Assembly: GCA_027605045.1 (NCBI GenBank) | Contig: JAQFWX010000012.1 | Coordinates: forward strand, 756,930 to 820,929 | Length of the DNA stretch: 64,000 bases | From: Phallus indusiatus | Lineage: Eukaryota > Basidiomycota > Agaricomycetes > Phallales > Phallaceae | Direction of reading: 5' to 3' | Shown: positions 44,921-57,059 of the stretch, piece by piece | How positions within the stretch are numbered: position 1 is the first letter of the stretch | Layout of the letters: each line of letters begins with the position of its first letter | Position numbers and translations under genes: made by a program | The notes under the pieces: generated by a model | What the model saw: only the letters and a program-made list of their open reading frames with translations | Databases searched by the model: none | What the model was told of the DNA's origin: nothing

Positions 44921-46025
44921 CTACGAAGAAAGGGGCGACAGTGATGGCGATTTACTACGATTGCTCCGTCTTGACCGCGTCATTATTCCCTCTTCTGGCG
45001 CTGGACTTGTTCTTCTCGATGACGGAGGCGTACTACGCAGCGTGCGAGAGACTGTGTTGCTAGTATCATCGGAATGACTGGAAGCAGAGTGTAGCCTAAT
45101 CCGAGGTGGAGGAGGTACTTGTCCGGAAGGATTAATTTGTTTTCGCCACGGTATCCATTGGAACCAGGCCTTTTGGTTTTGTATGGATCTACGTTGAATT
45201 TCCCGCTTACGCTCAAAGGCAGCTCTATATCGTTCATAACCTTCCCGAAAAGAGGGATCCACACGTGAGGAGAAAATGAGTTCGCCTCGTGGATTGCTTG
45301 TTGGCGGGATATTGGAAATGGTTGAGCCTCTACGGGGTGAGGAAGCTCGAGATATGGGTGCTTGCATTTCAGAAGTAGATGGATCCTCTGTACGGCCGAA
45401 ATAAGACAGCGGATTAAATCTCGAACGATGCGGCTGCGTTCTGACGTTAAGGTAAAGATTGAAAGAGCGGAGAGCACGATTGGCGTGCGGAACATATCTG
45501 TCGAATGAGAATAAAATACACACTTTTCCTTAGTATGATTATCCTTTGTTTGCATAAGATAGCACGAGATTCCAAGTACCTGTTCGCATACCCGATCTTG
45601 TCGCTATACATCCCACTGGCGAAAAATAGTACAAGCGTCGTGATTGAGATTAAGAGGAGTGCCGATACAATATAAGGATGTATTGTAATAGGACCATATT
45701 TTGGTGCGAAATACTGAAGGACACAGTTTAGGGGTATGCCAAGAAACGAGGTATGCAAGAGTACGTCCGAGAGAAGTATAGTGATGATTAAAAGAAGAAT
45801 CCCAAGGAATACTAAGACAAGTATCAAACATGAGTACAAGTTAAGCGTTGAAAGATATATGATATTACACTGATAGCGCGATTTCCGGCGACGAAGGCTG
45901 GCCGCGTTTGTTTTCAAGCGTTCTTCAAAGAGAAGTAAGTCGCGGTAAGTTGAAATATCATTTGGAGGACTGAACATTCGTTGTTCTACAATGGTCGACG
46001 TAGATGCTGAAGAGGGACGTGGCAT
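44921..46025 (-). CDS. SPO7: Spo7/TMEM188-type subunit of the Nem1 phosphatase complex
   Basis: Regulatory subunit of the Nem1-Spo7 phosphatase that activates the lipin Pah1 at the nuclear envelope/ER. Exons 46025-45869, 45811-45580 and 45497-44921 join to 321 codons. Signs are the conserved N-terminal stretch (STYRDLLLFEERLKTNAASLRRRKSRYQ), two membrane segments (FLGILLLIITILL and IVSALLLISITTLVLFFASGMY), SDKIGYANRYVPHANRALRSFNLYLN, and a long basic, Ser-rich tail with FREGYERYRAAFERKREIQRR. The exon 1 donor (GTAATA) is weak but needed for the frame. It is head to head with MRE11. Confidence 0.9.
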
Positions 46026-46168
46026 GTTAATGAAAGGACAGAACCGATGTAATCGAAGAATTTGGGGTACGAGGAAACGGCCATGTCACGAGGTCACACA
46101 TGGGGACGCCTAGCGAAATCACACGCGCCGCGACGCGTCCTTTTTTCGTCACAATACTGAGTCTGACA

Positions 46169-48997
46169 ATGTCTGATTCTGATTCACCGCGAGATAGAAC
46201 GCTGCCATTTCAACGCAAAATCAATGAAAATTGTAATTTCTCACGTCGTTCATTATATATATGTTAGAGCGGGCGGTCTCATCATTCTGCGAGTTCAGAT
46301 CCCGAGGATATTATTAAAATTATGTTGGCGACGGATAATCACATAGGTTTTCTTGAAAGAGATCCTATTCGGGGGCAAGATGCTGTCAACACCTTCCAGG
46401 AGATTCTCCAACTGGCGGTCAAACACGACGTGAGTAAATTCTCTTACTTCGTTTCGAGAGCTTGGAGAGCTCAAGTGAGTCAGGTGGACTTTGTCCTCCT
46501 GGGTGGCGATCTTTTCCACGAGAACCGTCCCTCCCGCGACTGTATTTACCGGGTTACTGCGTTGCTCCGAGAGTACACTTTAGGTGATAAACCAATATCG
46601 GTCGAGTTATTGAGCAATCCAGACGAAGGAAAGGCTTCGGGTTTTTCGTGGGTACTATACAATTTCGGATTTTACGCACTTTCTAATATGTTGAAGATTT
46701 CCAGCCGTCAATTACGAAGATGGTAATTTTAATGTGGCCATGCCTGTATTTTCAATACACGGCAATCACGACGATCCACAAGGCACAGGCCCAGTCCGTA
46801 TCTGTCGTTTCTTCCCTAAACTATTGGCTTTTTCTCTGACTCGCAATAGGATGGTGCATTATCTGCCCTAGACCTGCTCTCCGTCACCGGTCTCATTAAT
46901 TATATGGGAAAGGTGGAATTGGAGCCTAATGAAAATGATCCAAATTCAGCTGGTATATCGGTCAAACCTGTTCTTCTTCGAAAAGGAAAAACGCGTTTGG
47001 GTTTGTATGGTATTGGAAACATAAAGGACGCGAGAATGCATTATGAGCTGAGGAGTAATCGTGTTCGGATGTTTATGCCTAAAGACAAAGAAGACTGGTT
47101 CAATATTTTGCTGGTCCACCAAAATCGGTTTGTTGACTGACTATCAATTAATCTCACTCGCAACGAGTATTGAATTATATCTAGGGTCAAACACGGCCCT
47201 CAACAATTCGTTCCAGAAGGCATGTTCGATGATAGCATCAACCTTGTGGTTTGGGGACATGAGCATGACTGTCGACTGACCCCCGAAACCGTCGCCGGAA
47301 AGGAATATGTCATTATTCAGCCCGGGTCCTCGGTTGCTACATCTCTAGCGGATGGGGAATCTCAACAAAAGTCTGTCTCTCGAGTTCTCTAAAACTGTCT
47401 TCTCATTGAAAATTAAATTTTAGACACGTCGCTATACTTGAAATTCAGGGGCAAGCTTATCGATATACTTCCATTCCCCTTCGAACTGTTCGACCCTTTG
47501 TCATGGAGGAAGTTACGCTCTTAGATCTAGAAGCTGATGGTAAACTGAATATAACCAAACCGATGGAAGTCAATAAATATCTTAAATCTCTCGTATGACC
47601 ATCTCCCATTTTCCGGCTTTAATATTTTCTCAATAGACTGCTAAGATAAACTCGTTAATTGATAAAGCTAACGCTGAATGGGACGAGCGGAATGCTGCAG
47701 CCATAGCAGAAGGAGAAAAGGAATTGCCCAGGATGCTCCCTTTAATACGTTTGAAGGTGAATATACGAGTAAAGCCTTTCGATTGTTGTACTGAGTAAAA
47801 AATCAGGTTGATACAACAGGTGTGCCGGAAATGTCGAACCCTGTCAGGTTTGGTCAAGAATTTACGGGTCGAGTTGCAAATCCTCGCGACTTACTTGCCT
47901 TTCACCGCACCAAAAAATCTGCCGCACGGTCGAAAATTCACACAGACGAACCCGAATTGTCTATCGATGATCCCGAATTAACTGTGAAAGAAAAGTTAGA
48001 GCGAATTCGCGTGGAAACACTTGTACGAGAATACCTCGCTGCGCAAGAATTACAATTACTCGGGGAGAGTGGAATGTCAGATGCTATTCAAACATTCGTT
48101 GACAAAGATGACATTCATTCTATATCACGGTAAATTTTTCCCCCTTTGTATAAATGAGAATCAGACCAAAAAAAATCCTTTTATTTTAGCTTTGTGGTTA
48201 AAAGTTTATCTACTTTGCAAAGTAATGTCACGACTACTGAACTGAATGAAGAAGAGTTAGAAGAACGCGTAAGATTTTAGCTTTTTATATAAAATACCGA
48301 AACGCTCATTGTTTCAGTTAATAAGGGCCAAAGAGAAGGCAGAAGAAGATTACGTTAGTAAGAAACCTGCAAAGAAAACAGACAACAAGGTACTTTACTG
48401 TATATATCGACTGTGCACCTCTCAATCTTTTAAAAGAAAAGCAGAGAGATCGTATCGGAACAAGAATCCGTGGACTCTATGGCTATGTCTGCCGATCCTG
48501 ATTTATCGGACGACTTTGAGACGAGGGGAAAACCGTCTGCGAAAAAAACCACTGCACCGAAAAAACAAAACACGAAGGGTAAGGAGAGACAAGAAAGGTT
48601 AACGGTAAATATCAAACAATAATATAATAATATTTTTTATGACTCATGTTTCTAAATACTACTAATCAGATGTCAGAAGAGGAAGATGTTCCCTCTCCAG
48701 AAGAGGAACAAGTAAAACCAAAGAAAACACGTGCAGCCGCTCCCAGGTACGTAGAGATTGAGCTCACGACAGCGTCACTTAATTTCCATTTCGATAGTAC
48801 AAGAGGGAGGAAACCTGCCACTACAAAAAAAGAAACATTAAGGCAAACTACGTTACCTACTAGGAGAACGACTGGACGTACTACCGCCGCTAAAACCAAA
48901 AATAAATTAGCTGAAGCTGTGAGCTATTTTTCGATACTAATGAGGGTGACATTGTCTTATTTCTCTCCAGATATCCATCAGCGATGAGGACGATTAA
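46169..48997 (+). CDS. MRE11: Mre11 double-strand-break repair nuclease
   Basis: Nuclease of the Mre11-Rad50-Xrs2/Nbs1 complex that processes DNA breaks and telomeres. Phosphoesterase motifs in order: ATDNHIG (46325), [28 protein letters not shown], and WGHEHDCRL, all with their metal ligands. Capping domain residues ([24 protein letters not shown]) follow, then the DNA-binding region and a basic/acidic tail (Lys-rich, [10 protein letters not shown]) ending ISISDEDD at 48997. About ten exons; several introns are clear (for example before VDFVLLGGD and after YLKSL). The start is uncertain: the ATG at 46169 (MSDSDSPRD...) needs an intron before the ATDNHIG exon, and the ATG at 46322 alone would give MLATDNHIG. 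Confidence 0.93.
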
Positions 48998-49178
48998 TAA
49001 TAATGATCCGAAGAGTTCGTTGCTTTGAGAGTTCCAAATGTAAATTAGATTCATTAACTAATAATTTGCATTCGTTGACTGCGTCAAAATCCGCGAGTGA
49101 GCAATAGATATCATTTATGCAGGAATAAGAGTCGAAAAACAAACGAGACGTGACAGAAGTAAAGTGTGAAGTATAAAA

Positions 49179-50431
49179 TTACAGTAAACTGTCCATACGG
49201 CTGAAAACTTCAAACACCGCTGAAATAATTTCGAAGGACAGGTCTTCTTCCTCTTTCATTTCTTTTTTCGCTTCTCGAACTAGTTCCATCACAGTGTCTT
49301 TTCCGCTGTCCTGTGAAAGTCCTTCACGTTTTCTTGGAGCCCCCTTCGGGTTACCCCCTGAACTAGTTCCAAATGGCCAGCAGCAAAACTCAGCAAGAAT
49401 ATCGTCACATCGAGCAAAAGCATCTTCTCTCTCTTCATATCCTAATCTAGTTAGAGCATTATCCAACACGCTGGCTGCATATGCTGAACACACGAGCGCG
49501 ACGCTTCTCGTAACACGGGCTTGTGTCCCTTCCTTGTCCAGAGCTTGTGGTGGTATCGATGTTGTGCGTGAGGTAAGAAGTGTGACTATTCGATTGACGA
49601 TGGCATCTTTCGTCCGGGTATCTGCAATGGGATGGGTAGCCATATCGAATAGGAGGAAATTTCGTTTTTCAGTGCGAAGGATGCCTTTGTCGACTAACCC
49701 TTTGGCGAGGCGTTCGCGGACTTGTTTTAGTTGATAACCAATTTTTAGGACATTCCACGTTTCACCTACATAAAATATCGGAGGAAGGATCTCATAAGTT
49801 AGCCGCTTTAGGGCACGAATTAGTCTAAAAAAGGAGGGCACCCACCTGACATTAGGTCGATCCAGTTCCCAACGCCCATTTTTTCTTCGGTGGTATTGAT
49901 AATTTTCAACGCTTCATCTAGGATTGTTTCTCCTGTTTGTCGATCATCTTTCACCTCTATCAGACGTTCCGTAAGGGGTAGACGTCGTCGTGCAGGATCG
50001 CGAACCATGGCAATCCTACGGCGCAAAGCGAGTTCGATGAGGATACAACCTCGAAGAGCATATGATATATTGTCGTTCCAAAAGGAGAGATAGCCCTTGG
50101 AAACAAAATGGGGATATTGAGCTGTAGCATGCTTCACAAAAGGATAAGATAGACCATACGATACCTGTTTGTCCTTTAAACCGAGCAGTAATATTTCTTC
50201 GAGTATAGTCAACTTGGGTAGCTTGCCGCCATGTTCTTCTACGTCATCATTGCTGAGATCTCTAGGGTCGAACGCTATGCGATTGCCGCCTTCTAGAGCA
50301 GTACCAGCATGTCCATGTGTCGTGCCATTGCTCTCCTGCGACGGGCCCGGCGACAAAGGCTCATTTCCATTTGACTCAGACGTGATGGTAGCAGCGACGC
50401 GACGCCTGGAAAGCCCTCCAGCAGATGCCAT
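49179..50431 (-). CDS. VPS74: Vps74/GOLPH3 Golgi glycosyltransferase-sorting protein
   Basis: Phosphatidylinositol-4-phosphate-binding protein that keeps glycosyltransferases in the Golgi through COPI. Exons 50431-50165, 50095-49846 and 49765-49179 join to 367 codons. The GPP34 domain runs from [41 protein letters not shown] to the C-terminal helices. The stretch [38 protein letters not shown] crosses the second intron. The N-terminal 75 residues are low-complexity. A Pro/Gly/Lys-rich insert (GGNPKGAPRKREGLS) lies near the end. Confidence 0.95.
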
Positions 50432-50609
50432 CGTATGTCCGGATAATATTTATATGCCTAAGGCCTCGTAGGGTGAAACGAGCTCGGGCGCAGCTTTTAA
50501 GGTTCTTATATCAATTGAGGTCTTTTTTGGGAGTTACTGCCTGCGTGACATGCAGTGTCCGACAAAACAAGCGCCGTCCCTTCCTCGGTCAGTTACCAAA
50601 AACAAAAGT

Positions 50610-52219
50610 ATGTCGACTCTTCCACCACTCGAGCCGCTGTTGCGAACAAGTCTGAAAAGGACACGGGATGTGTTCGCTAGCGCATCTGGAGACAATTTCC
50701 AGGATGATCCCAAAAGGTTAGCTCGAAGATTTTTACATTTTTGAGTTTTTGAGACCAACAATACACAATCCGTAGCACTCGCCTCAAGCTGACCACCAAA
50801 ATGAACGACGAATACAAATATGCACTGACACTTCCACCTGCATTACTCGCTCAACAAGGATCTGTAGGACCTGTAGGACCGGCGGGTCGCCCAAAGCAAA
50901 CTCTCAAAGCTATTACGGCTGGACGTAAGTTTCATTGAAATGAGATGAACTTCGACCTAAGTTCACGCCCTGTTATTTCTTCTAGCGTCAACAGATCCTT
51001 CTCTTGCCTTAATTCCGGCTCCACAGGCTCCAAAAACATCCACATTAACATCACAGTCCAACCTTGCTCTCGCTCTCGCTCGACATAAAACCACCCGCAC
51101 CATCAAACCAGAATTCCACCCTCAATGGGCTTTGAAACGCGTTATTTCAGGTCATTTAGGATGGGTCAGGTCTGTTACTGTTGAGCCAGGCAATAAATGG
51201 TTTGCAACAGGGGCCGGAGATCGAGTTATCAAGATTTGGGATTTAGCTAGTGGAGAGCTGAAACTCAGTTTAACGGGACATATCAGCACGGTGCGAGGAT
51301 TGGCTGTGTCAGATCGACATCCTTACCTGTTCAGCTGTGGAGAAGACAAGGTCAGAAAAATGTACAGTTATTGACTGTGTCCTCGCTAATTCTCTCTTTC
51401 TATCTAGATGGTCAAATGCTGGGACCTCGAAGCGAACAAAGTAATTCGACACTATCATGGTCATTTAAGTGGGGTTTATTCCCTTTCTCTTCATCCGACG
51501 TTAGATGTTCTTGTCACCTCTGGACGCGATGCCTCCGCAAGAGTATGGGATATGCGCACAAAAGCTAACATCCACGTCTTATCGGGTCATACTGCTACAG
51601 TGGCTGTTGTGCGTTGCCAGGAATCTGACCCTCAAGTCGTTACGGGTAGTATGGACAGTACTGTTCGCCTGTGGGACCTCGCTGCTGGAAAAACATTGAC
51701 TCAATTAACTCATCATAAAAAATCTGTCCGGTCACTAACAATCCATCCTACGGAATTCAGCTTCGCATCCGGATCGGCTGGAGGTAACAATATCAAAAAA
51801 TGGAAATTTCCTGACGGGAATTTCGTGTTCAACTTCGCTGGGCATAACGCAATCATTAATACACTGAGCGTAAACAGCGAGGGTGTATTATTTTCCGGAG
51901 GTCAGTAATTGTCTCATTATTAGACGCTTTCTTCTTTATTTAACAAAGAGTTTTTTTCATTTAGGTGATAATGGAACACTCACCTTGTGGGATTATGCAA
52001 GCGGCACACCATTTCAAACCATTGATGATATCCCGCAACCTGGGTCGTTGGAGGCGGAAGCCGGCATATTTTGTTCCACGTTCGATCAAACTGGTACCAG
52101 ACTTATTACAGGAGGGGCTGATAAAACCATCAAGGTTCGTGGCAGTTGAGATATCATACTGTTCTAAGCTATAATGAACATCTTATCTCCTGTAGATCTA
52201 TGCCGAGCAGACTCAGTAG
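50610..52219 (+). CDS. PRP46: Pre-mRNA-splicing WD40 factor Prp46/PRL1
   Basis: Component of the Prp19-associated (NTC) spliceosome complex. At least seven exons: 50610-50716 first; the last ends IYAEQTQ at 52219. The N-terminus ([19 protein letters not shown]) and middle ([47 protein letters not shown]) are those of PLRG1/Prl1. WD repeats include GHLGWVRSV ... [31 protein letters not shown] ... [27 protein letters not shown]. An upstream in-frame ATG at 50550 would add 20 residues; relatives favour the start at 50610. The gene is head to head with VPS74 across about 180 bp. Confidence 0.95.
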
Positions 52220-52604
52220 AAGATCCAATATTCATACATCCCCATCGCCTTTCTTTCTCGTTCTTAGTATCAGTTACAGAATTAGTCTTTGATCACCAAC
52301 GACGTCGGATGAAGCGAACGACAGCCAAGTAGTAGTTTGGTGGTAGTCATATGTATGATAAGTATGGACAAGACACTTATGGCATACTCTTGCCAGTCTT
52401 GGACCATCAGTAGCCCTTGACATCCAATGGTTCATAGTACACTGTAAAATCTACTTGTATTGAAGCAAATATTTTGACAAACCAAACTGAAATTTGAAGT
52501 CATTTCGCCGTGGTGTGACGACGTGACAGAAAAAAACCACCGACTGCATTGCCCTATCGGACCTTCAAAGATTTTTATCCCTCTCTTGTGCAAAGTATCT
52601 ATCC
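52220..52604. other. Intergenic, 385 bp
   Basis: Promoter region of the zuotin gene; no other feature seen. Confidence 0.5.
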
Positions 52605-54139
52605 ATGGTGTCCGTGCTGGACTTACCTCCCATTACACTGTCCACGCCCTTATTTGATAAGTGGGCACCCAAAAATGCTGAGAATTTCACTATAACCGGT
52701 GCGCAAAATCGATTTTCACCCCTCCAACAACAGCAGCTCACTAGAATACATTATTGCAGCCTCGGATCCAAAAGTGTTGGTCCCAACCGGCGCAGCCTAT
52801 TTTGCCCACGTTAGACGTACAGTACTGAAAAGAACGATTGAAGAGGATGAGGAATTAGAGGCCAAAGAGGCCGAGCGGAAGAAGGCACTCGCTACGAACA
52901 ACAATTCCAATGGCGGGATTGACGATTTAGGGCTAATGGAAGAAGAGACGATGGATTTACTATTGCTTGATCCTAAAGAATGGAAGGTCGGTAGAAAATA
53001 CTTTCGAATCTTCCGCAGTTCACCTTTTAACATTCTTCTCAGAAACAAGACCACTATAAAGTTCTTGGCTTATCACAGTATCGGTTCAGAGCTACAGAAG
53101 AACAGATTAAGATTGCCCGTTAGTCTTCCGTTGTCATTCAAATCAAGCGTTTTCTAATTTTTTTCGAGCAGATCGAAGAAAAGTTCTCAAGCACCACCCT
53201 GACAAAAAAGCTGGTTCAGGTGATTCCAATGACGACGCATTTTTCAAATGTATTCAAAAAGGTATTGTGCTTACCCTCTTGATGCTCTGAATGGTATCAA
53301 TTTATACCGCTCCCATAGCTATGGAAACATTAACAAATCCTGAAAAACGCAGACAATTTGATAGTGTCGACCCATATTATCTCGAATTGGAAGATAGCAT
53401 TCCTACACCTCATAAGGATTGGAAAGAGAGCAAATTCTTTGCCGAGATGACCCCAGTATTTGAGCGCGAGGCTCGATTCTCCAAAATCCAACCAGTCCCG
53501 ATGTTAGGAAACATAGATGATACTAAAGAGACTGTAGAATCCTTCTACGACTTTTGGTACAACTTTGATTCGTGGCGTAGTTTTGAATATCTCGATAAGG
53601 AAGTGAATGAAGGAAGCGATAGGTACGGTTGATAACATTTGCGCGTCTTTATTGCATAATCTGACATTTTACCTGTGTACATCATAAAGTCGCGACGACA
53701 AGCGGTACACAGAGAAAAAGAATAAATCAGAACGCGCCCGCCGGAAAAAGGAGGATACGGCGAGGCTTCGTCGCATTGTAGATCTTACTTTGCAGTTTGA
53801 CCCTCGGATTAAACGAATAAAGCAAGAAGAAAAGGAAGCTCGAGATGCTAAAAAGCGTGCCAAAACTAATGGCTCTGGAGCGAATACGCCGTCAAAAGCG
53901 GCACAAGAAGAAGCTAAACGAAAAGCAGAAGAGGAGGCTAAGGCTAAAGAGGAAGCTGAAAAGGCAAGTACATGTCGTTTTACTGTAGATGTCGGCCTTG
54001 TATTTATCCTTTCTCCTTTTCCACCTCTTCCCAGGTCGAGAGGGCTGAAGCAAAAAAGGCTAAAGCCGCTGCTGCGAATGCCGCCAAGAAGGCTCGTCGA
54101 GCTGCCCGAGCGGAGCAAGTTCCAGCCGAGACTGCATGA
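52605..54139 (+). CDS. ZUO1: Zuotin, ribosome-associated J-protein
   Basis: J-protein of the ribosome-associated complex that activates Ssb-type Hsp70 on nascent chains. Exons 52605-52698, 52745-52986, 53043-53118, 53172-53261, 53319-53622, 53690-53963 and 54035-54139 join to 394 codons. Signs are LDPKEWK, the J-domain ([38 protein letters not shown], HPD intact), the zuotin homology domain (YYLELEDSIP, EREARFSKIQPVP, FWYNFDSWRSFEYLD), then a long charged rRNA-binding helix (ARRKKEDTARLRR, AKEEAEK). Exon 6 ends with a GC donor (GCAAGT). The frame stops just after KKARRAARAEQVPAETA, shortly beyond the charged region; the C-terminal four-helix bundle of longer fungal zuotins is missing. Pieces of this gene occur at 41941 and 63460. 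Confidence 0.92.
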
Positions 54140-54888
54140 ATTAATGTAGTATTACTCTCTCGATTCTACATGATAGACGCCCCTTTTTTACAGTTTACTA
54201 TTATGATTCCCTGCACCAAGTTGGCACCAAGCAGCTCTGGACGACATTCGGAATCAAAAATCTGTACGAATAAAGAAAGTGCCGAGACGGCAACTCATCG
54301 TGAAATCTATTCATTTACTCTATTCAGTAAATCACCTCCAACTGTCGTATGATGTAAACAAAACAGAACGAATCAGGAAGTTTCCAAGGTATCTTTATGA
54401 AGACCATATGAAGAGTTTGGAAGGCCCTGATGTTCGTTCATCCTGGAAAGCAAATCATTGGCGAGAAGTGCTCCTACGCGAGATTCACTCTGTTGAGCAG
54501 AATCTTCAAAGACTAGTTATAACTTGGAAACAACTCAAGTAAATGTACACGAAGGACATCCCAAACAATGGACCTACTGATTTTATAATGAACACAGCGC
54601 GTATGATCTATTTGATGGCATATGATTCATCCTCCGTCTATCCCTATCGCAGACTCCTAAGTTGCAACAACGCCGTGGTTCACGTTCAAACTACTTTTTC
54701 AACGTCGAAAATAATATTGCAAGTCTTTAAAGCATAATCTTATCCGATCCATGGGGCAGGGAGTTGCCGCACGCTAGCTGCATCATCACTGTATGTAATT
54801 CGCGTCGACCCAATGTGCAACCGGAATTTTACTCCCGTCGGAAAATCCGCTGAACTGACGTCACAGCAGTTCTCTCAGCTATGCTACC
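54140..54888. other. Unassigned stretch after zuotin
   Basis: A run of open frame at 54279-54539 (with ERIRKFPRYLYEDHM and EIHSVEQNLQRLV) looks protein-like but has no recognisable family. It could be a relic; I do not call it a gene. The rest holds the promoter of the first HNH gene. Confidence 0.35.
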
Positions 54889-56345
54889 ATGTCTGACATC
54901 AAAGGAACCAGACTGCCCAGAGCACTCGACCCAGCAGTTGAAGAACACATAATTAGAGCCTATGCCATATGTTTGAAGTACGAGGAAGAATTGGAAGGAG
55001 AACTTGAAGCGGGAAGAGACGCTGAAAAGGAGCTCGTCGAATGTCGTATCGTCGGCTACCTGATTCACTACTGTCCGACTATTGAAGCATTGGATACAGT
55101 TGTTGCCGAGGTACTCTCGTGCGGTATTCGTGAAGATTTTCTGAAATTGGGACGAATGTATTTTGATTATCTTTTGAAGCCATGTGAGCTCTTCCGGTGT
55201 TGTCATTGTCTTCGCTTGCGAGCTCATGCTATCGACTCCTAGTTTATCGATACATATCAGACTATACAGAAATGGGTAATGGTCCTAATTTAACTCTCCA
55301 TCTATTGATTGACTCAAAGTACATGGTATATGATAGACTACGAAGTCGAATCTCCCCCTCCGTTTTACCCTTTGGATGATATGTCCCGAAGGGTAATGAA
55401 CCAAACCGCTTTGGATACAAAGACTGCCCATAATAAGGTGAATAATATACCTTTTTTTTTACTTTCTCATACCTCTCCAATAAGGCACTTGTCCGAGACG
55501 GATTCAGCTGCATGCTTTCGGGTGCGCATGATTATTCGTGCATGACTCAAAGTGCAGCATTGCGCGATAAGTGGCCCAGTAAAGTCCTGGACTGGGGGTT
55601 TACAGTATGCGTCTACATCCTGAAGGAGATCCACAGTGGATCTGGTTCCAACGAAGTACAGTTGTATTAATTGATGTTGGCGCTGATTAGCTAAACAACT
55701 AAAAGGAAGAGGAAGATATCGCTGGTGTACAATTCATTTTGAAGAGATTTGGCTATGGAAATCTTATGACTGAACTCAATGGAGCTGGATTTCACCGTTT
55801 AGAAAACGTCCTCACCATAACTAGCAAGATACGAAGTATTTTTGATGAAATGCTCATATGGTTCGTTGCGACAGTATGTCAAATTTACTGGTTCTTGTTG
55901 ATTGATGTTAATTATATATAAGTCTAAACCTCATACCTATGAAGTGAAGATAGGTGCTGCTCTCCATGTCGACTCTTTACCTGTACGTAGTATGTACGGT
56001 CTTCCGGATTATGTGACGTTCACGACACCGGATGGGGACAAGTTACCACTTCCATCTCCCTTATACTTGAAACTTCACGCGACAGCTTGTGAAGTTGGGG
56101 ACCTTTCCGGCGCTACAGAATATATGCGAAAAACTCATATAAGCTTGGAGCGGCTTGCAGGAGACCCCAATGAGGTAAATGATGCACTTTCGTTTGCTTT
56201 TCGGCATACTATATGATTTGAATATGCACAATTATTGCTATACTTAATCCGTGTAATGAAAATGACGACTTAGTTCGTTATGTGCTTCAATTTTCAGTGG
56301 ACAAATGGTCTAAATCTGGATCTGAGCCGCCGGTGGGTTTATTAA
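54889..56345 (+). CDS. HNH-family protein, active-site histidines lost
   Basis: Member of an Agaricomycete-expanded family with an N-terminal helical domain and an HNH nuclease domain. The N-terminal part (start MSDIKGTRLPRALD) has HIIRAYAICLKYEEELE, CRIVGYLIHYCPT and FLKLGRMYFDYLLKP. After introns: KALVRDGFSCMLSGAHDY, TVCVYILKEIHSGSG, FHRLENVLTI and SIFDEMLIWF, then HTYEV ... VTFTTPDGDKLPLPSPLYLKLHA. Where relatives (including the gene at 57060) have a CxHI His and an H in xHxxFD, this copy has Tyr (CVYI) and Arg (KIRSIFD). Six or so exons; the last gives NGLNLDLSRRWVY and stops at 56345. Some joins are weak, so it may be a pseudogene. Confidence 0.6.
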
Positions 56346-57059
56346 GCGGCTTCTCAAATGCCTTATCCTAAACACTATTCCGGGTATTTTTGAGATAAGA
56401 GTCTATATAAAAGGAAAGGACAAAAAGGAAAGGACAAATAGGAAGTTGAACGGGGGTGGGGAACGTTATTGCAAAAAGAAAGTCAGGGAGTCAAAATGAA
56501 ATTGTACAGGTCAAGACCGGACGGCCGAATCATATGGTAAATAAGGAAAGACGCTTCGGTTCAAATCTGTTACCATCTGCTGCTATATGCATGGAAACAC
56601 ATGAGCAATACGTCCACCCGAAATCCAGACTTCGTCAAATTGTTTGAGCTCTACAGGTAATAGGATGCCACAGCTTGAAGCCCGAACTTTTTAGTGACAT
56701 TGAACTTCATTCTCCCGGAGCTCGTACAGATGTATTGGCTGTTTTTTAAGACAAATCAAAAACAGCGGTAACTTAATCGAACAGCATAGCGACATAAACG
56801 AGCGCTCGAGCTAAGAAAGTGAAACCGATCTGAGTATGCATGAGCGGATGTGAACCAGAAACGTACTGAATGAGGGCGTCTGCTATTGTGCCCACTTTGA
56901 ATGCCAGTTAATGCCTCATTGGGCAACTTCTGGACAGCAGATCAGGGTCTAATTCACATGATGTGTGTATACTAATAGCGAGTTCTCACCGGAAAAGACG
57001 TCCCAACTCCAGGGTCTTCCAGGGTCCGGACTCCGGAGTAGCAAACAAAGGATCAGGCT
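56346..57059. other. Intergenic, 714 bp, between two HNH-family genes
   Basis: Holds a short tandem GGAAAGGACAAA-type repeat at about 56410-56445. No gene is supported. Confidence 0.45.

Noticed and set aside
46263..46315. tRNA-like stretch (GTTAGAGCG ... GTTCAGATCCC)
   Set aside because: The T-arm and anticodon arm do not pair and the 5' half is missing; it overlaps the MRE11 5' end.
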